Source: Bacteroidota bacterium (lineage in GTDB: Bacteria > Bacteroidota > Bacteroidia > Chitinophagales > Chitinophagaceae). From it: a DNA stretch of 64,000 nt. This document shows positions 16,666 through 26,499 of the stretch, piece by piece. A program made the translations under genes and the position numbers. The stretch is from the NCBI GenBank assembly GCA_016715505.1, contig JADJZY010000034.1, positions 1-64,000 of the forward strand, in the 5' to 3' direction. Every line of letters begins with the position of its first letter. The first letter of the stretch is position 1. The notes under the pieces are model-generated. The model worked only from the letters and a program-made list of their open reading frames with translations. It was not told the DNA's origin and ran no database searches.

Positions 16666-17907
16666 ATGAAGTTTGAACAGTACCCTTTTGATGACCGGAT
16701 TAAAACCAATCTGCTTAATCTGGGGTTTAAACGCCCAACCGACATTCAGTTTAAGGCCATCCCCTCTGTGTTAAAAGGAGAAGATGTACTCGCCATTGCG
16801 CAAACTGGCACTGGAAAAACGGCAGCATTCGCAATTCCTGTTTTACAACGCATTCTTTCGGAACAACGAAACAATTCGGTTAAAGGGGTCTACTGTGTGG
16901 TGATGGTACCTACCCGTGAATTGGCCATACAGATCACCAAAGTTTTTCGTGAGCTTGGCGCACATACCCGTGTCGAGACAGCCTGCCTGATTGGTGGCGT
17001 CGAAGATAAAATACAAATCGAAGCCATCGAAAGAGGTGCTAGAATTTTAATTACCACACCCGGCCGCATGTTTGATCTTCATCATCGAGGAATCCTAACA
17101 TTTCAGGATACAAAGATATTGGTATTGGATGAGGCTGATCAAATGCTCGCCTTGGGTTTTTATAAAGATATCAAAGATGTGGTTCGATTGCTTCCGCGAA
17201 AACATCAGACCTTATTTTTTTCTGCCACCATCAACGAAGAAATTAAAGAACTGGCCTATAGTTTGGTTTTTAATCCGATTCGAATTCAAATTTCGCCCAA
17301 AGACCCTGTCTCGAAAAATGTCGACCATTATATTGCTTTTATTGCTATGGACGATAAACGTTTTTTCCTCGAACGACTGATCAGGGAAAATGAAGAAAAA
17401 AAGATACTCATTTTTGTGAGAACGAAAGTGAGGGCCGAAAGAGTTCATCAGGCAATGAATCGGGTAGGCTTAAAAACACTCACCATCCATGGCGATAAAA
17501 CCCAGGATGAGCGCAACGATGTCATGCAACAATTCCGCGAGGGAACTACGAATATATTAATTGCCACCGACCTAAGTGCAAGAGGAATAGACATTGAAGG
17601 CGTCAATTTAGTGGTGAATTACGATTTGCCTGATGTGCCGGAAAATTACGTGCATCGCGTTGGTCGAACCGGAAGAGGAACTCAAAAAGGTCTTGCCTAT
17701 GCATTTTGCGCTGAAGAGGAAAAACCACTGCTTCAGGAAATTGAAAAATACACTACCAAAGAAATCAAAGTATTGGATATCGACAAATCAGATTATCGTT
17801 TAACCATTGCCCTAACCTCTGAAGGTGAAAACAATTGGACGAAATTGATTCAGGAATCCGAAAAATTGCAGTCGCAACGAAAAAGAAAACCTTTCAAGAA
17901 AAAATAA
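16666..17907 (+). CDS. DEAD-box RNA helicase (second copy)
   Basis: About 413 residues from the ATG at 16666. Motifs: KRPTDIQ, AQTGTGKT (about 45-52), PTRELA, TPGRMFDL, DEAD, SAT, ATDLSARGID and HRVGRTGRG. It has a short basic tail (QRKRKPFKKK), so it is compact compared with the copy at 2.5 kb; the two are only moderately alike. A TACATTCG box 16 nt before the ATG could be the -7 element. Confidence 0.93.
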   Translation: MKFEQYPFDDRIKTNLLNLGFKRPTDIQFKAIPSVLKGEDVLAIAQTGTGKTAAFAIPVLQRILSEQRNNSVKGVYCVVMVPTRELAIQITKVFRELGAHTRVETACLIGGVEDKIQIEAIERGARILITTPGRMFDLHHRGILTFQDTKILVLDEADQMLALGFYKDIKDVVRLLPRKHQTLFFSATINEEIKELAYSLVFNPIRIQISPKDPVSKNVDHYIAFIAMDDKRFFLERLIRENEEKKILIFVRTKVRAERVHQAMNRVGLKTLTIHGDKTQDERNDVMQQFREGTTNILIATDLSARGIDIEGVNLVVNYDLPDVPENYVHRVGRTGRGTQKGLAYAFCAEEEKPLLQEIEKYTTKEIKVLDIDKSDYRLTIALTSEGENNWTKLIQESEKLQSQRKRKPFKKK

Positions 17908-17945
17908 AACAACTTCCCTATTTTCGTAATCACAAATTTTCCATT

Positions 17946-18404
17946 ATGCAGTCCAAAGCCTCATCCGTAGAAGCCTATTTAAAGGAAATGCCCGAAGACC
18001 GCAGGGCAGCCATTGAAAAACTGAGAACGGTTATTACGAGTAATCTGCCCAAAGGATTTCAGGAAGTCATGAACTATGGAATGATTGGCTATGTTGTTCC
18101 GCACGAGTTATATCCAGCAGGTTACCACTGTAATCCCAAAGACCCTCTTCCTTTTGCTGGCTTGGCCAATCAAAAAAATTCAATCTCCTTTTATCATATG
18201 GGCATATACATCATGCCGGAGTTGTTAGATTGGTTTCAATCCACTTACCCACAGCATGCAAAATCAAAACTGGATATGGGCAAAAGTTGTATTCGGTTTA
18301 AAAAAATAGATGATATCCCCTATCAATTGATTGGACAACTGATGAAAAAAATGAAAGTAAAAGATTGGATTCAGGTATATGAAGACAAACTAAAAAGCAG
18401 ATAG
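17946..18404 (+). CDS. DUF1801 protein
   Basis: 152 residues from the ATG at 17946, 38 nt after the helicase stop. SVEAYLKEMPEDRRAAIEKLR, NYGMIGYVV, FAGLANQKNSISFYHMGIY and CIRFKKIDDIP are typical of the DUF1801/YdhG fold, a small cytosolic alpha/beta protein of unknown biochemical role. Probably co-transcribed with the helicase. Confidence 0.8.
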   Translation: MQSKASSVEAYLKEMPEDRRAAIEKLRTVITSNLPKGFQEVMNYGMIGYVVPHELYPAGYHCNPKDPLPFAGLANQKNSISFYHMGIYIMPELLDWFQSTYPQHAKSKLDMGKSCIRFKKIDDIPYQLIGQLMKKMKVKDWIQVYEDKLKSR

Positions 18405-18452
18405 CCTCGGTTTAATATCGCCAATCCAGGATCACTCTTTATCGCGGAAGGG

Positions 18453-18902
18453 TTATTTCTTCTTAAAAATAAATCGAGTGATAAAAATTCCTTTCCCATC
18501 TTTTTCACCGGCATCACTTTCTACACCGCTAGTTACAAAAACCAATTCATAACCTTGTTTGGCCATATCGTTTAGTTTAGATGTGATGATAGCATCGTTT
18601 GAAGCGATATTCTGAAAATTAATCCCCATCAAGCTATAAAAATTGAGCAGCTTGGTTTCTTCCAATGTTTCAATCTTGGCATCGCTTCGATCAATTTTAC
18701 GTTGATCTTTACCATCATTACCCTCTTCACGACTTGTCGTGAGTGATTTATAATCAACCACTTCTTTACTATCAATGATTCTGGAGCGCCCCATACCACC
18801 TGGAACAATAGACTCAACTACCGTAATGACTTTGTACTCTTGGGCAATACTCATGGTGAATGAGCCGATGATCAATGCCATTGATAAAAAAACTTTTTTC
18901 AT
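18453..18902 (-). CDS. Secreted protein of unknown function
   Basis: 149 residues with a signal peptide (MKKVFLSMALIIGSFTMSIAQ). The mature part starts EYKVITVVESIVPGGMGRSR and ends LNDMAKQGYELVFVTSG with a final strand FITRFIFKKK. The ending resembles small DUF4177-like alpha/beta proteins, but I do not recognise a family with confidence. Small soluble periplasmic or secreted product; no context clue. Confidence 0.6.
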   Translation of the reverse strand: MKKVFLSMALIIGSFTMSIAQEYKVITVVESIVPGGMGRSRIIDSKEVVDYKSLTTSREEGNDGKDQRKIDRSDAKIETLEETKLLNFYSLMGINFQNIASNDAIITSKLNDMAKQGYELVFVTSGVESDAGEKDGKGIFITRFIFKKK

Positions 18903-18982
18903 GTTTGTGTTTTATAATTTTTAAATGAATGATTAGAATAAAATAGATCTCTGATTATATCGTCAATTTTAAGGCCTTGTAT

Positions 18983-20464
18983 TTAAGCACGCATGCCTTT
19001 GCGCAATGACCATTTATTGGTTTCAGTGGCAACAGGTTTAGGTAAAGTTGTTTTGAGTTTATAAATTCCCAATGCCATGAGCGATGCGATTTTTTGTTGC
19101 TCCTCGCTCATTTCCATCAACAATTCCGGTTTATAATAGTTGGCAATAAAATGTGTGTCAAATTCACCTCTTAAAAATGCAGGATGATTGATGGCCCATT
19201 TCCCGAAAGGCAAGGTAGTCTCAATCCCATTGATTCGGAACTGCTCAATCGCATGGGTCAAACGTTCAACGGCGGCCATTCGATTAGGTCCCCAGGCGAT
19301 GAGTTTGCCAATCATCGGATCATAATAAATCGGAATATCCATCCCTTCCTCGTAACCATCATCTACGCGAATGCCTTCACCAACAGGCCGCTTATATACT
19401 TCTAATTTTCCGATATCCGGAAGAAACTGATTGAGCGGATCTTCCGCACAAATACGCAATTCAATGGCATGACCGTGAATGGATAATTCCTCTTGAGTAA
19501 AGCTCAACTTTTCACCTCGAGCCACTTTTATTTGTTCCTCCACTAAATCTATTCCGGTAATCATCTCAGTCACACAATGTTCAACCTGAAGCCGGGTATT
19601 CATTTCCAGAAAATAAAAATTCAAATTCGCATCAACTAAAAACTCAACAGTTCCTGCTCCATGATATTGACAAGAGCGGGCAACATTCACCGCACACTCT
19701 CCCATGGCTTTACGGATTTGAGGTGTGAGGCATGACGAAGGGGCCTCTTCGACCAATTTCTGATGCCGGCGTTGTATGGAACACTCTCTTTCAAATAAGT
19801 AAACATAATTACCATGTTTATCGCCTAAAACCTGTATTTCAATATGTTTCGGCGATGCCACATATTTTTCAATAAATACACTATCATCATTGAATGAATT
19901 CAGCGCTTCACTTCGGGCGGTATTAAACTGTTCTTCAAGTTCAGAAGCCTGATGCACAATTCGCATTCCTTTACCACCTCCGCCAGCACTTGCTTTAATG
20001 AGCAAAGGATAACCGGTTTCATTCGCAATTTTCAGCGCTTCTTCTACATTCAAAATAGGTTGATCGGTACCGGGCACCATCGGAACATCATACTTTTTGG
20101 CGGCTTGTTTTGCACCAATTTTACTTCCCATTGTCTCGATGGAATGTGGGTCAGGACCGATAAAAATGATCCCATTTTTCTGGCATAATTCCGAGAAAGC
20201 GGCATTTTCACTTAAAAATCCATATCCCGGATGTATGGCATCCGCACCACATTTTTTAGCCGTTTCTATGATCAAATCCGCCTTGAGATAAGATTGCGAT
20301 GATGGAGCAGGTCCGATGCAAAAAGACTCATCGGCAAATCGAACAAAAGGCATTTTGGCATCCGCTTCACTATACACAGCAACCGTTTTAATGCCCATAC
20401 TTTTGGCTGTTCTCATCACTCTCAGGGCAATCTCTCCACGATTAGCGATCAAAATTTTTTCCAT
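18983..20464 (-). CDS. accC: Biotin carboxylase subunit of an acyl-CoA carboxylase
   Basis: 493 residues with the biotin-carboxylase N domain (KILIANRGEIALRVMRTA), the ATP-grasp glycine loop (KASAGGGGKGMRIV, about 160-173), FERECSIQRRHQKL and the catalytic EMNTRLQVEH. It carboxylates biotin on a carrier protein using ATP and bicarbonate. The length is slightly above E. coli AccC (449), with a C-terminal extension of about 45 residues as in propionyl/acyl-CoA carboxylase subunits of Bacteroidota. No carboxyltransferase or biotin carrier gene is adjacent, so acetyl- versus propionyl-CoA cannot be decided. Confidence 0.92.
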   Translation of the reverse strand: MEKILIANRGEIALRVMRTAKSMGIKTVAVYSEADAKMPFVRFADESFCIGPAPSSQSYLKADLIIETAKKCGADAIHPGYGFLSENAAFSELCQKNGIIFIGPDPHSIETMGSKIGAKQAAKKYDVPMVPGTDQPILNVEEALKIANETGYPLLIKASAGGGGKGMRIVHQASELEEQFNTARSEALNSFNDDSVFIEKYVASPKHIEIQVLGDKHGNYVYLFERECSIQRRHQKLVEEAPSSCLTPQIRKAMGECAVNVARSCQYHGAGTVEFLVDANLNFYFLEMNTRLQVEHCVTEMITGIDLVEEQIKVARGEKLSFTQEELSIHGHAIELRICAEDPLNQFLPDIGKLEVYKRPVGEGIRVDDGYEEGMDIPIYYDPMIGKLIAWGPNRMAAVERLTHAIEQFRINGIETTLPFGKWAINHPAFLRGEFDTHFIANYYKPELLMEMSEEQQKIASLMALGIYKLKTTLPKPVATETNKWSLRKGMRA

Positions 20465-20581
20465 ATTCTAAAATATTTAAATGACACCCGGTTCTACCAA
20501 GGCAGGGCGAAGATAAATCAGAGTGTTTAAATGTGAAGATAGTAATCCAGAACGGCCCATTAGAAAATGAGATTTATCAGA

Positions 20582-20615
20582 TTGATGAAAAAATGAAGGA
20601 ACTCTGCTACTTTTG
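20582..20615 (+). promoter_or_regulatory. Bacteroidota promoter for trhO
   Basis: TTG (20582-20584), 23-nt spacer, TACTTTTG (20608-20615), 42 nt before the ATG at 20658. Confidence 0.6.
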
Positions 20616-20657
20616 CGTCGAATTTGTTCGCCCTATCAGCGTCCTAAAATTTAATGT

Positions 20658-21713
20658 ATGGCAGTACTACATAATCGAGTCTCTCACGAAGAGTTGCGTC
20701 AGCGTTTGTTGCAGGAAACAGAACCCCGCATCACCATTTCTTTTTATAAATATTTTCGAATTCCCGACCCCCAATTGTTCAGAGATGAATTGTATTCTTC
20801 ATTGGATACACTCAGGGTATTTGGGCGAATCTATGTCGCACAGGAAGGCATCAATGCCCAAATCAGTGTTCCGGAATCAAATTTTGAAGCTTTCAAGTCA
20901 ACTTTGTTTTCTTATCCGGCATTGAACCAAGTTCGACTGAACATTGCGGTAGATGATGATGGCAAATCATTTTTTGTGCTCAAAATTAAAGTTCGGGAAA
21001 AAATTGTGGCGGATGGCCTCAACGATTTGGATTTCGATCCGGCAAAAACGGGTCAATATCTCCATGCAGAAGCATTTAATAAACTCAGTGAAAATCCGGA
21101 TGCCATTATTGTAGATATGCGCAACCATTATGAATATGAAGTAGGACACTTTAAAAATGCCATTGAAATTCCTTCGGATACATTCAGAGAGCAATTACCA
21201 ATGGCTGCAGATATGCTCAAGGACAATAAAGATAAACCTATTATCATGTATTGTACCGGAGGTATTCGATGTGAGAAAGCCAGCGCCTATATGTGACAGC
21301 ATGGCTTCCAAAATGTGTACCATATCGAAGGAGGAATCATTCATTATGCTAAAACTGCCCTTGAAAAAGGCATAGAAAATAAATTCATCGGAAAGAACTT
21401 TGTTTTCGACGAACGTTTGGGAGAGCGCATTTCTGACGACATCATTGCAAATTGTCATCAATGTGGCAAACCAGCTGATCATCACACAAATTGTAAAAAC
21501 GAAGCCTGTCATTTGTTGTTCATTCAGTGCGACGAATGTGCCGACAAAATGAAAGGCTGCTGCAGTCCTGAATGTGTGACTGTCTATGAATTACCAGAAG
21601 AAGAACAAGCCAAAATCCGAAAAGGAATTGACAAAGGTCAAATGATATTCAACAAATCAAAGCAAGGTCGATTAAGACCGCGACTCAACGAGATACTGAA
21701 CACGGATTCTTAG
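20658..21713 (+). CDS. trhO: tRNA uridine(34) hydroxylase TrhO (rhodanese family), in-frame TGA
   Basis: The N-terminal UPF0176 domain (ITISFYKYFRIPDP, IYVAQEGINAQIS) is followed by a rhodanese domain with the active-site CTGGIRCEKASA. A Cys-rich C-terminal region follows (CHQCGKPADHHTNC, CDECADKMKGCCSPEC). TrhO performs O2-dependent 5-hydroxylation of U34 in certain tRNAs. A TGA at 21294-21296 interrupts one continuous frame directly after KASAYM and before QHGFQNVYHIEGGI. Relatives have Lys or Arg there (E. coli: AWMKHNGF), so CGA/AGA to TGA is likely. Read through, it has 351 residues, a normal length. Confidence 0.9.
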
Positions 21714-21734
21714 CGCTTGGATTTTGCGATCATA

Positions 21735-22400
21735 TCAACCTTCTTCTTTGCCCTTCAACATAGGTACGAATTGAAAATCATCAAACGTTTCAGTAAGCAA
21801 TTCGCCGCTGCTCGTTTTGGTAATTCTAGTCATCACTTGTTTATCATCGGACCCCAATGGCAAAACCATGATTCCCCCGGCATCTAATTGTTGGATCAAT
21901 AGTTCTGGGATTTCCGGTGCTGCAGCGGTGATTAAAATACGTTGAAAAGGTCCAAATGTAGGTAAGCCTTTGTATCCATCCCCATAGAAGAATTTGATGT
22001 TTCGATATTTGGCTTTGAATGGATAATAGAGCTGATTCTTATCGAATAATTTTTTCTGGCGTTCAATGGTATAAACCCAGGCGCCCAATTCGGCCAGAAT
22101 ACTCGCCTGATAAACACTACCAGTGCCGATTTCTAATACCTTATCCAGTTTATTTACCTGAAGTAATTGGGTTTGATAAGCCACCGTGTAAGGTTGTGAA
22201 ATAGTTTGTCCTTCTCCGATTGGAAATGCACGGTCCTCATAAGCAATCTTATCAAAGGCAGGATCTAAAAAAAAATGTCTGGGTATCTGATCAATCGCAT
22301 GGAGTATCGATTCATTGGAGATTCCCTTTTCCCGGATTTGTTGAACTAATTTTTTTCGGAGCCCTTTGTGCCTGTACGTATCCTCTTGTTTTCGAATCAT
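21735..22400 (-). CDS. pcm: Protein-L-isoaspartate O-methyltransferase
   Basis: 221 residues. PRHFFLDPAFDKIAYEDRAFPIGEGQTISQPYTVA is the family-defining block (shown in parts: IPRHFF, AYEDRAFPIG, GQTISQPY). KVLEIGTGSVYQASIL is SAM motif I, and GDGYKG and FQRILITAAAPEIP follow. It repairs isoaspartyl residues in damaged proteins. Motif I normally reads GTGSGYQ; here the second Gly is Val (GTT instead of GGT), a single-base change at a near-invariant site. Confidence 0.92.
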   Translation of the reverse strand: MIRKQEDTYRHKGLRKKLVQQIREKGISNESILHAIDQIPRHFFLDPAFDKIAYEDRAFPIGEGQTISQPYTVAYQTQLLQVNKLDKVLEIGTGSVYQASILAELGAWVYTIERQKKLFDKNQLYYPFKAKYRNIKFFYGDGYKGLPTFGPFQRILITAAAPEIPELLIQQLDAGGIMVLPLGSDDKQVMTRITKTSSGELLTETFDDFQFVPMLKGKEEG

Positions 22401-22407
22401 AAATGCC

Positions 22408-22755
22408 CTATTCCTTTATCCTATAAAATTTTACCATATCTCTGTTGGTGCTCAAACTATTTCTAACGGCCAAGGTATCTTCACCGATAAACGTATACTC
22501 TAAATAATAACTTTGACTTTGCTGATCGGTATACATGGTTAATCGATGTACATCCGGGTCGCTGGTATATTTAAATTGCCTCACCATGGTAACAACCGAT
22601 TTGCCGGCATCATAGGTTTTATCGGCCCGATACAAAAACCAATCCTGTTCATTTTGCCATTTACCTAAAATTTTTTTTTCATCCTTTTTTGAACATGAAA
22701 TCGTTCCTAATATCAAGGATATACAGAAAAAACGAACAGCCATTTTAATACACAT
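22408..22755 (-). CDS. Putative lipoprotein
   Basis: About 115 residues from the ATG at 22755 (or 111 from 22743). A lipoprotein signal is visible: FFCISLILGTISC with the Cys followed by SKKDEK. The mature part (KKILGKWQNEQDWFLYRADKTYDAG) looks like a small lipocalin-like barrel, judging by the opening GKW motif. The gene follows the E1 gene after 25 nt on the same strand. Function unknown. Confidence 0.65.
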   Translation of the reverse strand: MCIKMAVRFFCISLILGTISCSKKDEKKILGKWQNEQDWFLYRADKTYDAGKSVVTMVRQFKYTSDPDVHRLTMYTDQQSQSYYLEYTFIGEDTLAVRNSLSTNRDMVKFYRIKE

Positions 22756-22780
22756 TCTCTTGCTCACAATCCCGGTTGAC

Positions 22781-25169
22781 TTATTCACTCATCATTTCTT
22801 TGATCACATCCGCAATTTGTTCGGCATTGGGCTTAGAAAAATAATCTCCGTCACTCCCGTAAGCCGGACGATGTGCTTTGGCAGAAATCGTTCTTGGAGC
22901 AACATCGAGCCATCTAAATCCTCCTTGAAGTTCCATGACTTGCTGATACATATAAGCCGTAGCTCCTCCCGGAACATCCTCATCAACAAAGACGATTCGA
23001 TTGGTTTTTTTCAAGGATTCAATGATTCGATGATTGATATCAAAAGGAAGTAAAGTTTGCACATCAATCAATTCGCAACTGATTCCAGCGGGTTCCAGAT
23101 ATTCAGAAATCGCATCTTGTATAATTCGCAACGTGGATCCGTAGGACACAATCGTAATATCATCACCTTCGCGAATCACCTCGGGTAAACCTAATGGCAA
23201 AGTATAGTCAAATAAATTTGAAGGAACCCTTTCCTTTAAACGATAACCATTTAAACATTCAATCAAAATGGCCGGCTCATCCGATTTAAGTAAAGTATTG
23301 TACATTCCCACGGCCTGCACCATATCTCGGGGTACACAAACATGTATTCCACGAACGGCATGAATGATCATCCCCATCGGAGATCCACTATGCCAAACTC
23401 CTTCCAGACGATGACCGCGTGTGCGGACTATCAATGGACATTTTTGCCCACCTTTTGTACGATATTGCAATGTTGCAACATCATCACTCAGCGGTTGCAA
23501 CCCGTATAAAAGATAATCTAAATATTGTATTTCGGCGATAGGTCTTAAGCCTCGCATGGCAAGCCCCATTCCTTGTCCCATGATGGTGGCCTCACGAATT
23601 CCGGCGTCAAATACACGCCATTTTCCATGCTTTTCCTGTAATCCGGCGAAGCCCTGATTTACATCACCAATGTTTCCTACATCCTCACCAAAAGCAACTA
23701 CTTTGGGATTGGTACTGAGGGTATGATCAAAAAATCGGTTGAGGATTTCAAAACCATTTTGAAACACCTCTTCACCTTCATATTTCGCTGGAATGGCTTC
23801 AACTCGTTGAATACTTTCATTTGAAACGGAATGCAGAACGGAACTGTATTTTTCATCAGCTTCGCTCTTCAGGGCCAAATAATATTGTCGTAATTGATCG
23901 CTTGCCGGTGAAGCTTGTGCCAATTGCAAAACCTTATGTATGGTCTTCATGACATCACGCCTCAAGGGTTCTCTGATAGCGCCCAGCGATTGAGACATGG
24001 CTGCAATTTGTTCGCCATTCGTTTGCCCTTCAAAAACAATCTGCTGAATCAAATGTCGGGTGTGCTCAATTTGAGCTTGAATCGGTGTAATGAACTTTTC
24101 CCAGGCTGTTTTTTTTGCTTGTTGAACATAGGCCTTGGCTGCGTCTTCAATTTCCAGGAGTTGCTCTTCTGTGGCAAAGGCATTCTCCAAAATATATTGT
24201 CGCATTTTACGAATACAATCCGTTTCTTTTTCCCATTCTAACCTTTCCTTCGTTTTATATCGTTCATGTGAACCAGAAGTTGAATGTCCTTGAGGCTGAG
24301 TAATTTCCTGAACATGAAATATTGCCGGAATATGATTTTCACGAACCTTGGCGATTCCTTTGGTGAAGGTTTCTACCATTCCTGCATAATCCCATCCTTT
24401 TACACGGTAAATTTCAATGCCTCCATTTTCTTCATCATATTGAAAGCCGGAGAGCACTTCGGAAATCGAATTTTTTGTTGTTTGAAAATGCCGAGGCACT
24501 GAAATACCATATCCATCATCCCAACAAAAAATGGCCATCGGTACGCGTAACACACCGGCAGCATTTACGGTTTCCCAAAATAACCCTTCACTGGTCGAGG
24601 CGTCCCCAATTGTGGTAAAGCATACTTCATTCCCATTGTTCGAAAAATCCTTCATATCCTTCAAACCATCCAGCTTGCGGTAAAGTTTAGAAGCGAATGC
24701 CAAACCTAAACCCCGCACCATTTGCCCGGCTGTTGGAGAAATATCTGAACTTGAATTTTTCGACTGGCTGAGTGCTGTCCAATTTCCCTGAGCATCCAAA
24801 AAACGTGTTGAATAGTGGCCATTCATTTGCCTGCCTGCACTGCTCGGTTCTGCTTCTAAATCAGGATTGGCATAGAGCTGGGCAAAAAATGCTTCCACCT
24901 GACTCAACCCACTGGCAAACATGAATGTTTGATCGCGGTAATAACCTGAACGAAAATCGCCGGCCTGGAACACCTTGGCCATCGCAATTTGAGCAACTTC
25001 TTTCCCATCTCCGAATATCCCGAACTTTGCTTTACCGGTTAACTTCTTTGCGCCCCAGCAAACTGGCTTCACGACTTTCTACAGCGATCCGATAATCCTG
25101 TAAGACCTCTGAAACAAAGTCCTGAAAAGAAATTTTGCCTGCCTGAATATCCTTGTCTGTCGCGTTCAT
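22781..25169 (-). CDS. Fused alpha/beta E1 of a 2-oxoacid dehydrogenase complex (frameshifted)
   Basis: The alpha half carries the thiamine-diphosphate motif region (GDASTSEGLFWETVNAAG, DDGYGISVP). The beta half carries FGEDVGNIGDVNQGF, FDAGIREATIMGQGMG, PLIVRTRGH, SYGSTLRI and DEDVPGGATAYM. It decarboxylates a branched-chain 2-oxoacid or pyruvate and passes the acyl group to lipoyl-E2. The main frame covers 22781 to about 25040. The first 43 residues (ATG at 25169, ATDKDIQAGKISFQDFVSE, SREASLLGRKEV) are in another frame and join at TGKAKFGIFGDGKE if one surplus base near 25036-25042 is removed. About 796 residues, normal for the fused Bacteroidota form. Confidence 0.88.
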
Positions 25170-25306
25170 TTTACCAAAATTAAAAATTGAGAGATGGACA
25201 AAAATAAGATTCTTTGATCCTATTCACGAATTATTTGCCTTTAAAAATTCAATGTTAATCATGGTCGACTTAACTACGACTTAACTTCCTGAAAAATTGT
25301 ACCTTA

Positions 25307-25314
25307 TAACTTTG
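25307..25314 (+). promoter_or_regulatory. Promoter -7 box TAACTTTG
   Basis: TAnnTTTG match 25 nt before the ATG of the first DUF1573 gene; no clear -33 element. Confidence 0.5.
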
Positions 25315-25339
25315 GATTACAAACTTAAAATTTACAGAC

Positions 25340-25831
25340 ATGAAAAAATCATTAATCGTTTTTAGCGCTGCCATGCTGATTGCCGGTGCTTCTTTTGCCC
25401 AAACTGCAACCAAACCAACTGCGGCTCCAGCCCCTGCTGCTAAACCAGCTGCAGCTCCAACACCTGCTCAAAATCCGGATGCCAACATGAAGTTTACGAA
25501 TGAAGAACACAACTTCGGAAACATTCCTGAAGGTCCTGCCGTAAGTTTTGATTTCGAATTTAAAAATGTTGGACGTGAACCAATCGTTTTAAGTGGTGTT
25601 CAAGCTTCTTGCGGATGTACAACCCCTACTTGGACGAAAGATCCTGTATTACCTGGCAAAACCGGTAAAATCACTGCCACTTATAATACCCAAGGCCGTC
25701 CGGGTAACTTTGTAAAAACCATCACTGTTAACTCAAACGTTGGTACCAAAGTTTTGAAAATTTCAGGAGTTGTTGAAAAAGCCCCAGATTCATCTGTTCC
25801 GGCTAACAACAACAGCATGATGAAACATTAA
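25340..25831 (+). CDS. Secreted DUF1573 protein (copy 1)
   Basis: 163 residues. Signal peptide (about 20 residues, ending GASFAQ), then an Ala/Pro/Lys-rich linker (TKPTAAPAPAAKPAAAP), then a DUF1573 domain: HNFGNIPEGPAVSFDFEFKN, the Cys motif ASCGCTTP, and LPGKTGKITATYNT. The domain is an immunoglobulin-like beta sandwich (ASH/MSP type) common in Bacteroidota exported proteins; its partner is unknown. A second, linker-free copy follows 38 nt downstream. Confidence 0.85.
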   Translation: MKKSLIVFSAAMLIAGASFAQTATKPTAAPAPAAKPAAAPTPAQNPDANMKFTNEEHNFGNIPEGPAVSFDFEFKNVGREPIVLSGVQASCGCTTPTWTKDPVLPGKTGKITATYNTQGRPGNFVKTITVNSNVGTKVLKISGVVEKAPDSSVPANNNSMMKH

Positions 25832-25869
25832 TCCAAACAATACTTTCAGACCGTTTAAAATCCACATTC

Positions 25870-26268
25870 ATGAAAAGCATCGTGTTTCTTTTTCTCGCCT
25901 TCTTTGCTGTTAACTCGGCAATTGCTCAAGGTAACAAATCACCCAATGCCCCTGTTTTCAAGTTTGTTGAGGAAACCCATGATTTTGGAACTTTGAAAGA
26001 AGGACCTCAGGCTGTTTACGAATTCGTATTTACGAATACCGGCAAAGAGCCATTGATCATTCAAAGTTGCTCCGCATCATGTGGTTGTACAACTCCTGAT
26101 TGGAGCAAAGACCCTATCTTACCCGGCCAAAAAGGTAAAATTACTGTGAAGTACAATACCGAAGGTCGTGTAGGTACTTTTAATAAAACGGTTTATATCG
26201 CTTCAAACGCCAAATCGGATAAAGAACGGTACGAAATTTATATTAAAGGCAATGTTGTCGCTAAATAA
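25870..26268 (+). CDS. Secreted DUF1573 protein (copy 2)
   Basis: 132 residues. Signal peptide (about 19 residues, ending AIAQ) directly followed by the DUF1573 domain: THDFGTLKEGPQAVYEFVFTN, SASCGCTTPDWSKDPILPGQ and KYNTEGRVGTFNKT. It is clearly related to the preceding protein, especially around SCGCTTP and the P-x-LPG-K-GKIT loop, so the pair arose by duplication. A terminator follows. Confidence 0.87.
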   Translation: MKSIVFLFLAFFAVNSAIAQGNKSPNAPVFKFVEETHDFGTLKEGPQAVYEFVFTNTGKEPLIIQSCSASCGCTTPDWSKDPILPGQKGKITVKYNTEGRVGTFNKTVYIASNAKSDKERYEIYIKGNVVAK

Positions 26269-26286
26269 AGACAAGCAACAAATATT

Positions 26287-26313
26287 AAAAAAACCGCCTA
26301 GTGCGGTTTTTTT
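26287..26313 (+). terminator. Rho-independent terminator
   Basis: AAAACCGC (26290-26297) pairs with GCGGTTTT (26303-26310) around a 5-nt loop, then T run. It ends the DUF1573 pair. Confidence 0.85.
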
Positions 26314-26462
26314 ATTGCCTGAAAGTTCCGTTTGTTGATCATTCAATTTTACACTTTTCAGATATTCCATGAACTGAATTTAAAAAACATACTTCCATTT
26401 ACTTGGCTAATTTGTTAATTCTGTCGAATAAATGATATCCCTTGGTTTGTACAACAAATTAG

Positions 26463-26492
26463 TTTGAATTGAAATTTTCGGTCTTACTTTTA
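26463..26492 (+). promoter_or_regulatory. Bacteroidota promoter for the FtsX-like permease
   Basis: TTTG (26463-26466), 18-nt spacer, TACTTTTA (26485-26492). The ATG at 26500 follows only 7 nt after the -7 box. Confidence 0.65.
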
Positions 26493-26499
26493 TAGCGGA

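Noticed and set aside
10521..21296. Genetic code with TGA read as an amino acid
   Set aside because: Only two internal TGA codons were found, while TGA ends several intact genes; recoding is not known for free-living Bacteroidota. Point errors explain both.
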